This document shows, piece by piece, positions 1 through 7,185 of a stretch of 17,762 nucleotides of DNA. The translations under genes were made by a program, and so were the position numbers. The notes under the pieces are model-generated. The model searched no databases, was not told the origin of the DNA, and saw only the letters and a program-made list of their open reading frames with translations. The stretch comes from Caldisericota bacterium. Lineage in GTDB: Bacteria; Caldisericota; Caldisericia; Cryosericales; Cryosericaceae. The first letter of the stretch is position 1; each line of letters starts with the position of its first letter. The stretch covers positions 1 to 17,762 of the forward strand of contig JAPLGH010000147.1 of assembly GCA_026390285.1 (NCBI GenBank), written 5' to 3'.

Positions 1-60
1 AGACCACGCGTGGCCAGATAGGATTTCTGGCGAAGGCTCAGTTGCTGTCGCTGTTTCTGG

Positions 61-933
61 CTACTGCGCATTGCGAAGAACCTTGTCGATGTGGTAGTGA
101 ATGGTGCTCTTGGAGACACGCCCGGGTATCTTGTCGACAAGCTTGGACAGCGGGAGGTCGGGGTATCTCAGTCGTGCCTGGACGACCTCGACTGTACGAG
201 ATGAAAGGCGCGTGCAGTCAGTCTGATCAAAAGCGGCCCGCAATTTGTCGAAAGCCATCGTCTCGCGCTCCAGATTGCCCAGCTCGGCGTTCACAGACCG
301 GTTGACCTGGTTGTCCATGTCTTTTTCCAACTGCAGTTCTTCGAGGGACAAAAGCGAATTCGATGCACCCCAGGCCGCAAGGAGCGACATGATGTCCAGG
401 CGCGATTTGAGATAGGTGATTTCAGAGAAACGGCGAATCTGAGAGCCGTGCGTAATTCGAAGAGAAGTCAGCGAGCGTTCCACGAGGCGACGTCCGACAG
501 GCAGGGAGCAGCTGAACTCAAGATGGGTCCCTTGCACGGCAGCGTACCCGGAGATAAGGAAGAAACCCTTGGTGAATGCGGCTGCTGCATGTTTTCCCCG
601 AAGACGCCTTTCAAGCTGAGTGGGCTCCAGTGGAGAAAGTCCCGAGAACAGTTGCAGTGCCTGAACGGGAGCAAGGTCGACCCGGAAACTCAGCTTGTGC
701 CCGGTCCTCGAAAGTAGAGCCTGCCTGGATAGCCACTTGGTGAGTGCGTGAGAGGACAGAGAAAGCACGTAGCGCATGATCAGTGGACTCTTTGAGGTGA
801 AGGAAATCGACAGCGCTCCCCCATGGTGCAATACCACAGAGCTGCCTCCGTAGAGGGCTCCGGAGAGTTCAAGCAGGGGATCAGTCGAGGGGAGCCCAGC
901 TAGTTCCTGCTTCAGGAAATCGATCGTAGCCAT
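61..933 (-). CDS. whiA: DNA-binding protein WhiA
   Basis: Probable WhiA, a DNA-binding regulator found in many Gram-positive and related bacteria; in actinomycetes it controls sporulation division and in Bacillus it affects division and chromosome segregation. The 290-residue length is a little short of the usual 300-330. The N-terminal two thirds fits the degenerate homing-endonuclease-like (LAGLIDADG-type) domain. The C-terminus (about 250-290) has the family helix-turn-helix, with the phrase VSKSTIHYHIDKVLRNA close to the end. The ATG at 933 lies 6 nt after the yvcK stop. No clear Shine-Dalgarno precedes it, so translational coupling to yvcK is likely. The gene order rapZ-yvcK-whiA is the conserved one and strongly supports the call. 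Identification rests on motif, length and context, because the N-terminal part is divergent. Confidence 0.88.
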   Translation of the reverse strand: MATIDFLKQELAGLPSTDPLLELSGALYGGSSVVLHHGGALSISFTSKSPLIMRYVLSLSSHALTKWLSRQALLSRTGHKLSFRVDLAPVQALQLFSGLSPLEPTQLERRLRGKHAAAAFTKGFFLISGYAAVQGTHLEFSCSLPVGRRLVERSLTSLRITHGSQIRRFSEITYLKSRLDIMSLLAAWGASNSLLSLEELQLEKDMDNQVNRSVNAELGNLERETMAFDKLRAAFDQTDCTRLSSRTVEVVQARLRYPDLPLSKLVDKIPGRVSKSTIHYHIDKVLRNAQ

Positions 934-939
934 TCGAGT

Positions 940-2250
940 CTACAGTCCGAGGAGCGATCTCAGGACACTTCGGAGTTTGCCTGGGTCATGGCGAATGAGA
1001 CCATCGGCAGTTGAGCAGATGTCAGCCTCAACGATCCGTGGATGCTGACTTCTCGGGAGATCATTGCGGACCGGACTCACCCCGGCAGAAGCGTACCGCT
1101 CCAGCGTCTCGGCAGGGACAGGAGTGTTGCTCAGCAGGACCATGTCAATACATGACTGTCCCAGAACCTCCTCGACCTTGTGAAGGTGCATGCCCGCGGT
1201 ATAACCGTCCGTTTCTCCTCGCTCCGTCATTGCGTTCACAACCAGCACCTTCGTGGCTGAAGAGCGTGCAATCGTGTCAGCGGTCGCCTCGATGGACAGC
1301 GGTGGTATGACGCTCGTGAAGAGAGAACCAGGGCCGATGATGATGTAATCTGCCTGAGACAGTGCCTCGAGTGCGGGGACGAAGGGCTTGGCGTGAGGCG
1401 GCAGTACTTCGATGGTGTCGATCGTCTTGCCCTGGAGGGGAACCTGGTCTTCACCATCGATCGTTGTACCATCGGTGAAGTGTGCCCGCAGCGAGATGTT
1501 GTCCAGAGACATCGGTAGAACCCGGCCGGGTAGTTGCATGAGTTCCGACAGCTCCTGTACTGCATCACCAAAATCTCCTTTGATGTCGCTTAGTGCGGCA
1601 ATCATGAGATTCCCGACGTTGTGGCCGCCGATTCCTTCGAGATGCTCAGGGAAACGATAGGCGAGGAGGCGGGCACTGCGTGTGGACTCACCTGCCGTCG
1701 CGATGAGAGCGTTCCGGAAATCGCCCGGAGGTAGCATTCCAGTGGTCTCACGCAGGCGTCCAGTGCTTCCTCCGCTGTCTGCCATGGTGACGATCGTCGT
1801 GAGCTTGACGTTCTCCGCCCGGAGTGACTCGATGATCGGCTTGATGCCGGTCCCCCCACCAACAACGACGATACGGGGAAGAGACTCGGCCTTGCGGTAG
1901 CGGTAGATCGTCCGCGCGACAGACTCCCTGGGGACGGACCCTGTGATTGCAGCCAGTACAGAACGGGCCAGCAGGGTGGCTGCCAGAACCATGAGGCCGG
2001 CGGAGACCATCACGGCGATGCCGCACAGGATCCCGAAGACTGCCGCGGCTGCTCCGGAAGGGAGGAAATGGCGAAGAGCGCTCTGAATGGACGGTCGGAG
2101 GTTCAGTAGCCATGACGTTCCCGGTGTCTGGAGCAATCCGAGGGCGGCGAGAACAAGAAGCACGGTCCCTGCAGCAAACAGCAAGACGTATCTCTTGATG
2201 CGAATGCCCGGAACGAGCCAGTACCAGAGTGTCTGTCTGTGTCCCTTCAC
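940..2250 (-). CDS. yvcK: YvcK/CofD-like gluconeogenesis factor with N-terminal membrane anchor
   Basis: Member of the YvcK family (CofD fold), which binds UDP-sugars and affects cell-wall synthesis, cell shape and growth on gluconeogenic carbon sources. Numbering from the chosen GTG, the core starts at about residue 126 with VVVGGGTG, then MADSGGSTGRLR (156-167), PGDFRN, GHNVGNLMIAAL and GPGSLFTSVIPPL. Two hydrophobic stretches (about 21-40 and 67-95) precede the core and probably anchor the protein in the membrane; the B. subtilis protein lacks them. The frame stays open back to an ATG at 2355, but that would overlap rapZ by about 110 nt. The GTG at 2250 overlaps the rapZ stop as GTGA, typical of translational coupling, and gives 436 residues. 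No good Shine-Dalgarno precedes it, so the start is inferred. Confidence 0.9.
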   Translation of the reverse strand: MKGHRQTLWYWLVPGIRIKRYVLLFAAGTVLLVLAALGLLQTPGTSWLLNLRPSIQSALRHFLPSGAAAAVFGILCGIAVMVSAGLMVLAATLLARSVLAAITGSVPRESVARTIYRYRKAESLPRIVVVGGGTGIKPIIESLRAENVKLTTIVTMADSGGSTGRLRETTGMLPPGDFRNALIATAGESTRSARLLAYRFPEHLEGIGGHNVGNLMIAALSDIKGDFGDAVQELSELMQLPGRVLPMSLDNISLRAHFTDGTTIDGEDQVPLQGKTIDTIEVLPPHAKPFVPALEALSQADYIIIGPGSLFTSVIPPLSIEATADTIARSSATKVLVVNAMTERGETDGYTAGMHLHKVEEVLGQSCIDMVLLSNTPVPAETLERYASAGVSPVRNDLPRSQHPRIVEADICSTADGLIRHDPGKLRSVLRSLLGL

Positions 2251-3116
2251 TTCTGGAGGTCCCGATGGAACACATGCACCACTTTCGCTCGTGGCTTGAG
2301 GTGGTGGTAGAGCATGTTTGCGATCACGACGGAACGGTGTCTGCCACCCGTGCATCCAATCCCGACCGTCAGGTAGCTCTTCCCCTCTTCCTGATAGCGT
2401 GGAAGCAAGAAATCCACAAAGTCGGCCAAGCGAGTGAAAAACTGCCGAGCGTAGGGTTCGTGAAGAACGTAGAGAATAACTCCCTTATCGAAGCCCGTGC
2501 GATGTACGAGATCTCCGTTGTAGTATGGATTGGGCAGGAAGCGAACATCAAAGAGGAGGTCCAGGTCGATCGGCAGGCCATTCTTGTAGCCAAAGGAAAC
2601 GATATTGATGGTGAGAGTCTGCGATTCCTGCGATCCGAGAATCGCCTCGCGAACGCGGTCCTTCAGTTCAGCCACGGAGAGGTCAGTGGTGTCGATGATG
2701 ACTGTCGACAGTCCCCGCACTTCTGCAAGCAGTTCTATCTCGTTCCTGATACTCTCGGAGACTGTGCTTCCGGGTAGTGGATGGCGCCTGCGTGTCTCGG
2801 AGAAGCGGTTGACCAGGACTCGAGATGATGCTTCCAGGAAGATAACACGAGGATGAACATCGCGTGCTCCGAGTCGCTGGAGCATCGAATGGAACTGGGT
2901 CTTGAACCCTGAACTGCGCACGTCGAGGGCAACCGCTATCTTGCTTATTCTGCCATCGGTCTGTGACGCAAGGTCCAGAAACTGGCTCATGAGCGAAATT
3001 GGGAGATTGTCCATGGCATAGTATCCGAGGTCCTCAAGGTATCCCATGGTCTTTGTCTTGCCGGCACCACTCAAGCCGGTCACAATGACAAGGTCCAGGC
3101 TAGAGACTACTCCCAC
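2247..3116 (-). CDS. rapZ: RNase adapter protein RapZ (P-loop nucleotide-binding)
   Basis: RapZ/YvcJ family P-loop protein. In E. coli RapZ binds small RNAs and targets GlmZ for RNase E cleavage, controlling glucosamine-6-phosphate synthesis; in Gram-positives YvcJ is a nucleotide-binding protein of less certain role. From the chosen start the Walker A GLSGAGKT is at 14-21, FSETRRRHPL at about 106-115, and the C-terminal signature GIGCTGGRHRSV at 252-263. The frame is open to a TTG at 3173, which would touch the tRNA 3' end. The GTG at 3116 has GGGAGG (3122-3127) five bases upstream and gives 289 residues, the usual family size, so it is preferred. It is the first gene of rapZ-yvcK-whiA, 57 nt downstream of tRNA-Ser, and probably shares its promoter. 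Confidence 0.95.
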   Translation of the reverse strand: MGVVSSLDLVIVTGLSGAGKTKTMGYLEDLGYYAMDNLPISLMSQFLDLASQTDGRISKIAVALDVRSSGFKTQFHSMLQRLGARDVHPRVIFLEASSRVLVNRFSETRRRHPLPGSTVSESIRNEIELLAEVRGLSTVIIDTTDLSVAELKDRVREAILGSQESQTLTINIVSFGYKNGLPIDLDLLFDVRFLPNPYYNGDLVHRTGFDKGVILYVLHEPYARQFFTRLADFVDFLLPRYQEEGKSYLTVGIGCTGGRHRSVVIANMLYHHLKPRAKVVHVFHRDLQK

Positions 3117-3173
3117 GCGCGCCTCCCGTTTGTATTGTCGGTATCCCGACCAGGCACTTCTGGACAAGGACAA

Positions 3174-3261
3174 TGGCGGAGGGGAGAGGGTTTGAACCTC
3201 CGAAGGCGTTAACCTTGCCGCATTTCAAGTGCGGTGCCATCAACCGCTCGGCCACCCCTCC
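3174..3261 (-). tRNA. tRNA-Ser (anticodon UGA)
   Basis: The minus strand folds as a class II tRNA. The acceptor stem is GGAGGGG with CCCCTCC, discriminator G, and CCA is encoded (3174-3176). The anticodon stem is CCGCA/TGCGG with loop CTTGAAA, so the anticodon is TGA, reading UCA and probably other UCN codons. A long variable arm with AAGG/CCTT pairing marks it as serine. The T arm is GGAGG-TTCAAAC-CCTCT with one G-U pair. The length is 88 nt including CCA. It lies between serS and rapZ on the same strand, with a promoter just upstream. Confidence 0.97.
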
Positions 3262-3274
3262 ACACTCTGAAACA

Positions 3275-3302
3275 AGTTTACAGGACAATCCCCGGTTGTC
3301 AA
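3275..3302 (-). promoter_or_regulatory. Sigma70-type promoter for tRNA-Ser (and probably rapZ-yvcK-whiA)
   Basis: On the minus strand a perfect -35 TTGACA (3297-3302) is followed by a 16-nt spacer and -10 TAAACT (3275-3280). Transcription would start about 7 nt further on, just before the tRNA 5' end at 3261. The same -10 hexamer and spacer occur in the clpC promoter candidate. No other promoter is obvious between the tRNA and rapZ. Confidence 0.7.
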
Positions 3303-3333
3303 AACGAGCGAGAAACCTCGTTAACCGGGGATT
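3287..3333 (-). terminator. Large nested hairpin downstream of serS, probable terminator
   Basis: An 11-bp perfect inverted repeat, AATCCCCGGTT (3287-3297) and AACCGGGGATT (3323-3333), encloses a second one, AACGAG (3303-3308) and CTCGTT (3317-3322). It lies 20 nt past the serS stop on the minus strand and probably ends the serS transcript. The run after the stem on that strand (ATTGTCCTGT) is only partly T-rich; the plus-strand reading ends in TTTT. The -35 of the tRNA promoter falls at the edge of the stem. Confidence 0.65.
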
Positions 3334-3353
3334 TTGTACGGGCCTGATCCTCG

Positions 3354-4622
3354 TCAGTGGATGACATCTGTTCCCATGTATGGAATCAGCGCATCCGGCA
3401 CTCTTACGGTGCCGTTTTCCTGCTGGTAGTTCTCCAGAATGGCAGCCATTGTCCTGCCGACAGCGAGTCCTGAGCCGTTGAGGGTGTGGACAAATGCGAT
3501 CTTACCATCCCTGGTACGGTAGCGGATGTTCGCCCTGCGCGCTTGGAAGTCCTCAAAGTTGCTGCAGGAGCTTATTTCGACATATCGATCCTGGCCGGGC
3601 ATCCAGACCTCGGGATCGAACTTCATTGCGGCGGAGAAGCCAAGGTCCCCAGTGCACATCTTGCTACGACGATAGGGAAGGTCCAGCTTCTTCAGAATGC
3701 CCTCGGCGTTCTCGATGAGCATATCCAGTTCATGATACGAATCTTCAGGCTTGACGAACTTGACCATCTCGACCTTGTTGAACTGGTGGACGCGGATAAT
3801 GCCTCGGGTATCCTTGCCAGCCGCCCCAGCCTCCTTCCGGAAGCAAGCGGTGTAGGCGACGTACTTGATGGGCAGGTCTTCTTCGCGGACGATTTCGTCC
3901 CTCAGCAGGTTGGTCACTGGAACCTCGGCCGTCGGGTCAAGGAACAGGTCGTCAGTGTCCGTATGGTAAAGGTCGTCTGCGAATTTTGGCAGCTGTCCTG
4001 TTCCCGTCATGGACTCCCGATTGACCAGATAGGGCGGCAGGATCTCTGTGTAGCCTTCTTCCTGGACGTGGACGTCGATCATCCATGAAATGAGTGATCT
4101 CTCGAGCTTTGCCCCCAGCCCCTTGAGAACGTAGAAGCGCGATCCCGAGATCTTGGCGCCCGCTGCAGAGTCGATGATGTCTAGAGACTCTCCGATTTCC
4201 CAGTGAGGCTTCGGAACAAATGTGAAGGTCGGCTTGTCATGCCACGTAAGTACGACAGTGTTTTCTTTGTCGCTTTTTCCGACAGGGACCGACGCGTGGG
4301 GCAGGTTTGGGATGTTGAGAAGCAAAGTGTGAAGCCTCGTATCGGTCACTTTCACTCGGTCGTCCAGTTCTGCAATTCGGGAGCCGACCTCTTTCATCTC
4401 GGCGATGGGCGCTGAAGCGTCCAGTTTGGCGCGCTTGAGTGTGGCGATCTTCTCACTGGCTTCGTTGCGGAGGTGCTTCAATTCGTCCCCCCTCTGAAGC
4501 AGGTCGCGTCTCTCGCGGTCGACTTCGAGGATTTCGTCGACCATCTCTGGTCCTTCGTTTTTTGCTGCTATCCCAGCCTTCACGAGGTCGGGGTGCTGAC
4601 GAATCAGTTCCAGGCTCAGCAT
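3354..4622 (-). CDS. serS: Seryl-tRNA synthetase
   Basis: Class II aminoacyl-tRNA synthetase that charges tRNA-Ser with serine in the cytoplasm. The N-terminal ~100 residues are charged and helical, as expected for the tRNA-binding coiled-coil arm. Motif 2 lies at about 261-286 (FRKEAGAAGKDTRGIIR), with a TAEVPVTNL substrate-binding segment before it. Motif 3 near the C-terminus reads SGLAVGRTMAAILENYQ. The length of 422 is typical. Two ATGs compete: 4628 directly abuts AAGGAG (4629-4634), whereas 4622 is six bases after it, so 4622 is chosen. It lies close to tRNA-Ser on the same strand. Confidence 0.97.
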   Translation of the reverse strand: MLSLELIRQHPDLVKAGIAAKNEGPEMVDEILEVDRERRDLLQRGDELKHLRNEASEKIATLKRAKLDASAPIAEMKEVGSRIAELDDRVKVTDTRLHTLLLNIPNLPHASVPVGKSDKENTVVLTWHDKPTFTFVPKPHWEIGESLDIIDSAAGAKISGSRFYVLKGLGAKLERSLISWMIDVHVQEEGYTEILPPYLVNRESMTGTGQLPKFADDLYHTDTDDLFLDPTAEVPVTNLLRDEIVREEDLPIKYVAYTACFRKEAGAAGKDTRGIIRVHQFNKVEMVKFVKPEDSYHELDMLIENAEGILKKLDLPYRRSKMCTGDLGFSAAMKFDPEVWMPGQDRYVEISSCSNFEDFQARRANIRYRTRDGKIAFVHTLNGSGLAVGRTMAAILENYQQENGTVRVPDALIPYMGTDVIH

Positions 4623-4659
4623 TAGCATCTCCTTGCAACAACTACAGTTTCCACGGTGA

Positions 4660-4687
4660 ATTCTACCGTTCAGCGGCCAAAAAGCAA
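4660..4687 (-). promoter_or_regulatory. Candidate serS promoter
   Basis: On the minus strand a weak -35 TTGCTT (4682-4687), a 16-nt spacer and -10 TAGAAT (4660-4665) lie about 38 nt before the serS start. A 5-bp inverted repeat ACGGT/ACCGT (4653-4657 and 4665-4669) flanks the -10. I see no T-box consensus element in the 127-nt thrC-serS gap, although serS genes often have one. Confidence 0.4.
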
Positions 4688-4755
4688 CGCAGCGATCTGC
4701 AGGTGTGATTCATAGCTGGCTCCCGTGGTGTCCGAGGTACGGAAGGCGCTGAAGA

Positions 4756-5987
4756 TCAGAACCCTTCTGCAATCGCCCGCTCTACTGCATCGATACGTGG
4801 TGAAATCGTCACGGTGGTGCCGTTCACCTTGAGGGCATTCTGCACATCTTTCAGGCCGTTCCCGGTGATGAGGACGGCAATCCGGTCGTCCCTACGCAAG
4901 TCACCGCTATCGGCCAGCTTGCGCAGCGCGGCTACGGAAGCCGCAGCGGCCGGTTCAGCGAAGATACCTTCGTTTCTGCCCAGGAATCCTATGGCGTCGA
5001 TGATTTCGTCATCTGAGACTGTGACTGCCAGACCGCCACTGGACCTGATGTCTCGTACTGCCATGAGGTGGTTGCGCGGAATGCCGGCCACGATGCTGTC
5101 AGCGCACGATGTTGGATTCTCCAGGTAGGTGACCGGTTCGCCGGAGATCACCGCGCGGGCGATCGGAGCGCAACCTTCAGCCTGAACTGCTATCAGTTGG
5201 GGCACACGGTCGATGAGTCCGAGAGCCAGCAGGTCACGGAATCCCTTTGCGACACCGGAGACGATACAGCCATCCCCAACCGAGACGATAACCTTGTCTG
5301 GTGCTTCGAAGCGCAGCTGCTCGGCGATCTCGAGGGCCACGGTTTTCTTGCCCTCAACCATGTACGGGTTGAAGGCTGTGTTTCTGTTGTACCAGCCAAA
5401 TCGTTCTGTCGCGTCCATGCAGAGGTCGAATGCCTGGTCGTAGTTGCCTTCGACAAGGAACAGATGGCTGCCGAATACTCGCAGCTGCGCTATCTTTCCT
5501 GCAGGCGCGGATGCAGGCGCAAAGATGTATGCGTCGACTCCTGCATTCGCGGCAAGCCCTGCCAGGCTGGAACCTGCATTGCCGGTTGTTGCAGCCGTCA
5601 GGACGCGCTCGCCAAGTTCGGCTGCCTTGGCGATAGCGATAGCGGAAGCCCTGTCTTTCAGCGAAGCCGTTGGATTGCGCCCGTCGTCTTTGAACCACAC
5701 CCCAGTTGGGGACCGACACGTTTGCTTGCATACAGCGGCGTCCAGCCGATCTGGAGTGTCAGCGACGGAGGGCGTCCCTCGACCGGCAGGAGCGCAAGAT
5801 AACGCCACATCGAATAGTCGGGGTCATTCTGCAGCGTTTCCATGGTGAAGATCTTGCGGATTCGGTCGTAGTCGTACAGGACCTCGAGAATCCCATCGTT
5901 GCCGCACTTGGGACAGACGTAGCGAGTCTCTGAAGGGTCATACTCGGTTCCGCATTTCATGCATTTCAGCCGAAGAACTGAAGACAT
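4756..5987 (-). pseudogene. thrC: Threonine synthase, frameshifted
   Basis: PLP-dependent threonine synthase converts O-phosphohomoserine to threonine. The first frame (5987 to 5658) starts with ATG after AAGGAGG and a 4-nt gap, carries a zinc-ribbon-like C9/C12/C25/C28 module, and runs to GWTPLYASKRVGPQLG. The family sequence then resumes one frame over with VWFKDDGRNPTASLKDR, which contains the PLP lysine, and continues to ITGNGLKD and a stop at 4756. The switch falls at a GGGG run near 5702-5706 (minus-strand CTGGGGTGTGG). One extra G restores a frame of 1233 nt (410 residues), the normal size. As written, the product would be 109 residues without the catalytic lysine. A sequencing or assembly indel, a real recent mutation, or less likely programmed slippage could explain it. 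Homology elsewhere is intact, which favours an error or a very recent event. Confidence 0.92.
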
Positions 5988-6006
5988 TGTTCCTCCTTAA
6001 CAGAAA

Positions 6007-6034
6007 GGCGGGAGAGGTTTCTGCCTCGCCCGCC
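6007..6034 (-). terminator. GC-rich hairpin with T-rich tail in the thrC leader
   Basis: On the minus strand GGCGGG-C-GAGG pairs with CCTC-T-CCCGCC (one mismatch) around loop CAGAAA, followed by TTTCTGTT and then the thrC Shine-Dalgarno. It looks like an intrinsic terminator. It could end transcripts from the carbamoyltransferase cassette and transposase remnant, or act as an attenuator in front of thrC. I find no leader peptide rich in threonine codons next to it, so simple termination is the safer reading. Confidence 0.6.
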
Positions 6035-6035
6035 C

Positions 6036-6253
6036 GTATCATTGGTTTCTGCTGTGGCTAGCCTATCATCGATGGATATTCAATCCGCGATCGTGCTTCT
6101 GCGTTCTTTACCTTCCGCTTTGCGAGGTTTTCCTTGCTGCCTGAGTCTTTCTCGGAGCACGGTTGGTAAGAAACCAGTCTTCACGGCCCGATAAAGAGTT
6201 GTGGTGCAAAGGCTCATGCCATGATGCCCAACACATCTTGGAGTCAGGACAGA
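6036..6253 (-). pseudogene. IS30-family transposase remnant
   Basis: The minus-strand frame through 6217-6080 reads SLCTTTLYRAVKTGFLP, then RERLRQQGKPRKAEGKERR and STIAD, a TGA stop, then ISIDDRLATAE in the same frame. This order resembles the middle of IS30-family transposases: a 'TIYRAI' helix, a basic 'LRRRGKPRK' segment, and a 'SIDERPAEA' segment that normally precedes the catalytic DDE core. The frame upstream stays open through LTPRCVGHHG to the base after the preceding gene's stop. The N-terminal DNA-binding part and the DDE domain are both missing, so this is a decayed fragment. No terminal inverted repeats were recognised. The call is from remembered family patterns; alternatives are other DDE transposases. 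Confidence 0.55.
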
Positions 6254-7165
6254 CTACTTCCATCCGCGTGCCATCGTGAGGGCCATTATTGCCTTTTGGG
6301 CATGGAGCCTGTTTTCTCCAATATCGTAGATGATTGAACGAGGGCCACTTGCTACTTCATCGTCCACTTCATTCCCTCTATCAACCGGCATAGGGTGAAT
6401 AAAATAGGCCTTGTTGGTCAAATTGTTGAGCTCTGAGGTGAACCTCCAATCCTTGTATTGAAGGGCGGATTGGGTTATTTCAAACTCTGCTCCAGCTTTC
6501 TCAGCATTTTTCTTTGCTGTCTCAACAACTCCCGGATCAAGGTCGAAACCTTCAGGATATGCCAGAGTGAAGTTCATTCCATATCTTGGAAGAAGGAGGA
6601 TATCCTCCTGAACGGAGCTCCAGGAACGCACCATTGAGGAATACCCCCACATCATAGCTATTTTCTTGCCCTTGACATCTCCCATATGTTCCTGCAACCC
6701 CATAAGGTCTGCAAGCCCCTGGCAGGGGTGATACTTATCATGAGCCATTGAAACAATGGGAATGGATGCGTATTTCGCATATTCTCTTAGCAATGCTTCG
6801 CCATCGCCGTACCGCTCAACAGCATCTTCAAGAATCCTAATTCCAAGACCAACACCGTATCTGGACATGATGCTTGCTGCATCCTCTATCGTTTCGCCTG
6901 CTTTATCTTTTGACTTCAATCTCATCGCTTTTGGCTCGAGAAATTGAGCATGCCCTCCAAGTTCTGTGGCCGCCGCTTCAAAAGACTGCCTTGTCCTCAC
7001 CGAAGGGTTATAAAAGAACATGAAGAAAGTCTTGTACTTAAGGATCTCAGTGTAAGGCTCTTCATACCTATGCTTTTTCATGTCTTTTGCAAGGGCAAGG
7101 ACTTCATCGAGCCATTCCTTTCTCCAGTCCTGCGTAGTAATTAGATCTTTGCCATAAAGGTCCAT
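6254..7165 (-). CDS. Divergent carbamoyltransferase (acetylornithine/YgeW-like), internally shortened
   Basis: Aspartate/ornithine carbamoyltransferase superfamily, 303 residues from the ATG at 7165, which is preceded by GGAGGTGA. The carbamoyl-phosphate loop is SVRTR (55-59), with Val where ordinary OTCases have Thr. HPCQ is at 146-149 and HPMPVDRGNEV at 257-267; the C-terminus has ENRLHAQKAIMAL as in acetylornithine-type enzymes. KKIAMMWGYS and a LAYPEGFDLDP stretch resemble the YgeW/knotted branch. The segment between EFEIT (about 231) and YKDW (237-240) is about 27 residues shorter than in the paralogue at 8305-9324 and lacks any counterpart of its DADVIYAKSW. That segment helps form the amino-substrate side of the active site, so activity is uncertain. 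It is the last gene of the three-gene cassette, 20 nt after carbamate kinase. The substrate is unknown. Confidence 0.85.
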   Translation of the reverse strand: MDLYGKDLITTQDWRKEWLDEVLALAKDMKKHRYEEPYTEILKYKTFFMFFYNPSVRTRQSFEAAATELGGHAQFLEPKAMRLKSKDKAGETIEDAASIMSRYGVGLGIRILEDAVERYGDGEALLREYAKYASIPIVSMAHDKYHPCQGLADLMGLQEHMGDVKGKKIAMMWGYSSMVRSWSSVQEDILLLPRYGMNFTLAYPEGFDLDPGVVETAKKNAEKAGAEFEITQSALQYKDWRFTSELNNLTNKAYFIHPMPVDRGNEVDDEVASGPRSIIYDIGENRLHAQKAIMALTMARGWK

Positions 7166-7185
7166 TGTCACCTCCCCGGACAATA

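Noticed and set aside
4..13. Perfect palindrome CCACGCGTGG downstream of whiA
   Set aside because: Short self-complementary site with no T-run or loop suited to a terminator; not enough to assign a role.
2229..2777. Plus-strand frame of 182 codons opposite rapZ and yvcK
   Set aside because: No recognisable domain, covered by two conserved genes on the other strand.
4629..4755. T-box leader before serS
   Set aside because: No T-box consensus (GGTGGNACCGCG-like) or matching antiterminator could be found on the minus strand.
5068..5802. Plus-strand frame of 244 codons opposite thrC
   Set aside because: Antisense to the clear threonine synthase sequence; no motif or start signal.
6036..6235. 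Threonine leader peptide attenuator before thrC
   Set aside because: The short frames upstream of the hairpin are not enriched in consecutive Thr or Ile codons; the open frame is better explained as a transposase remnant.
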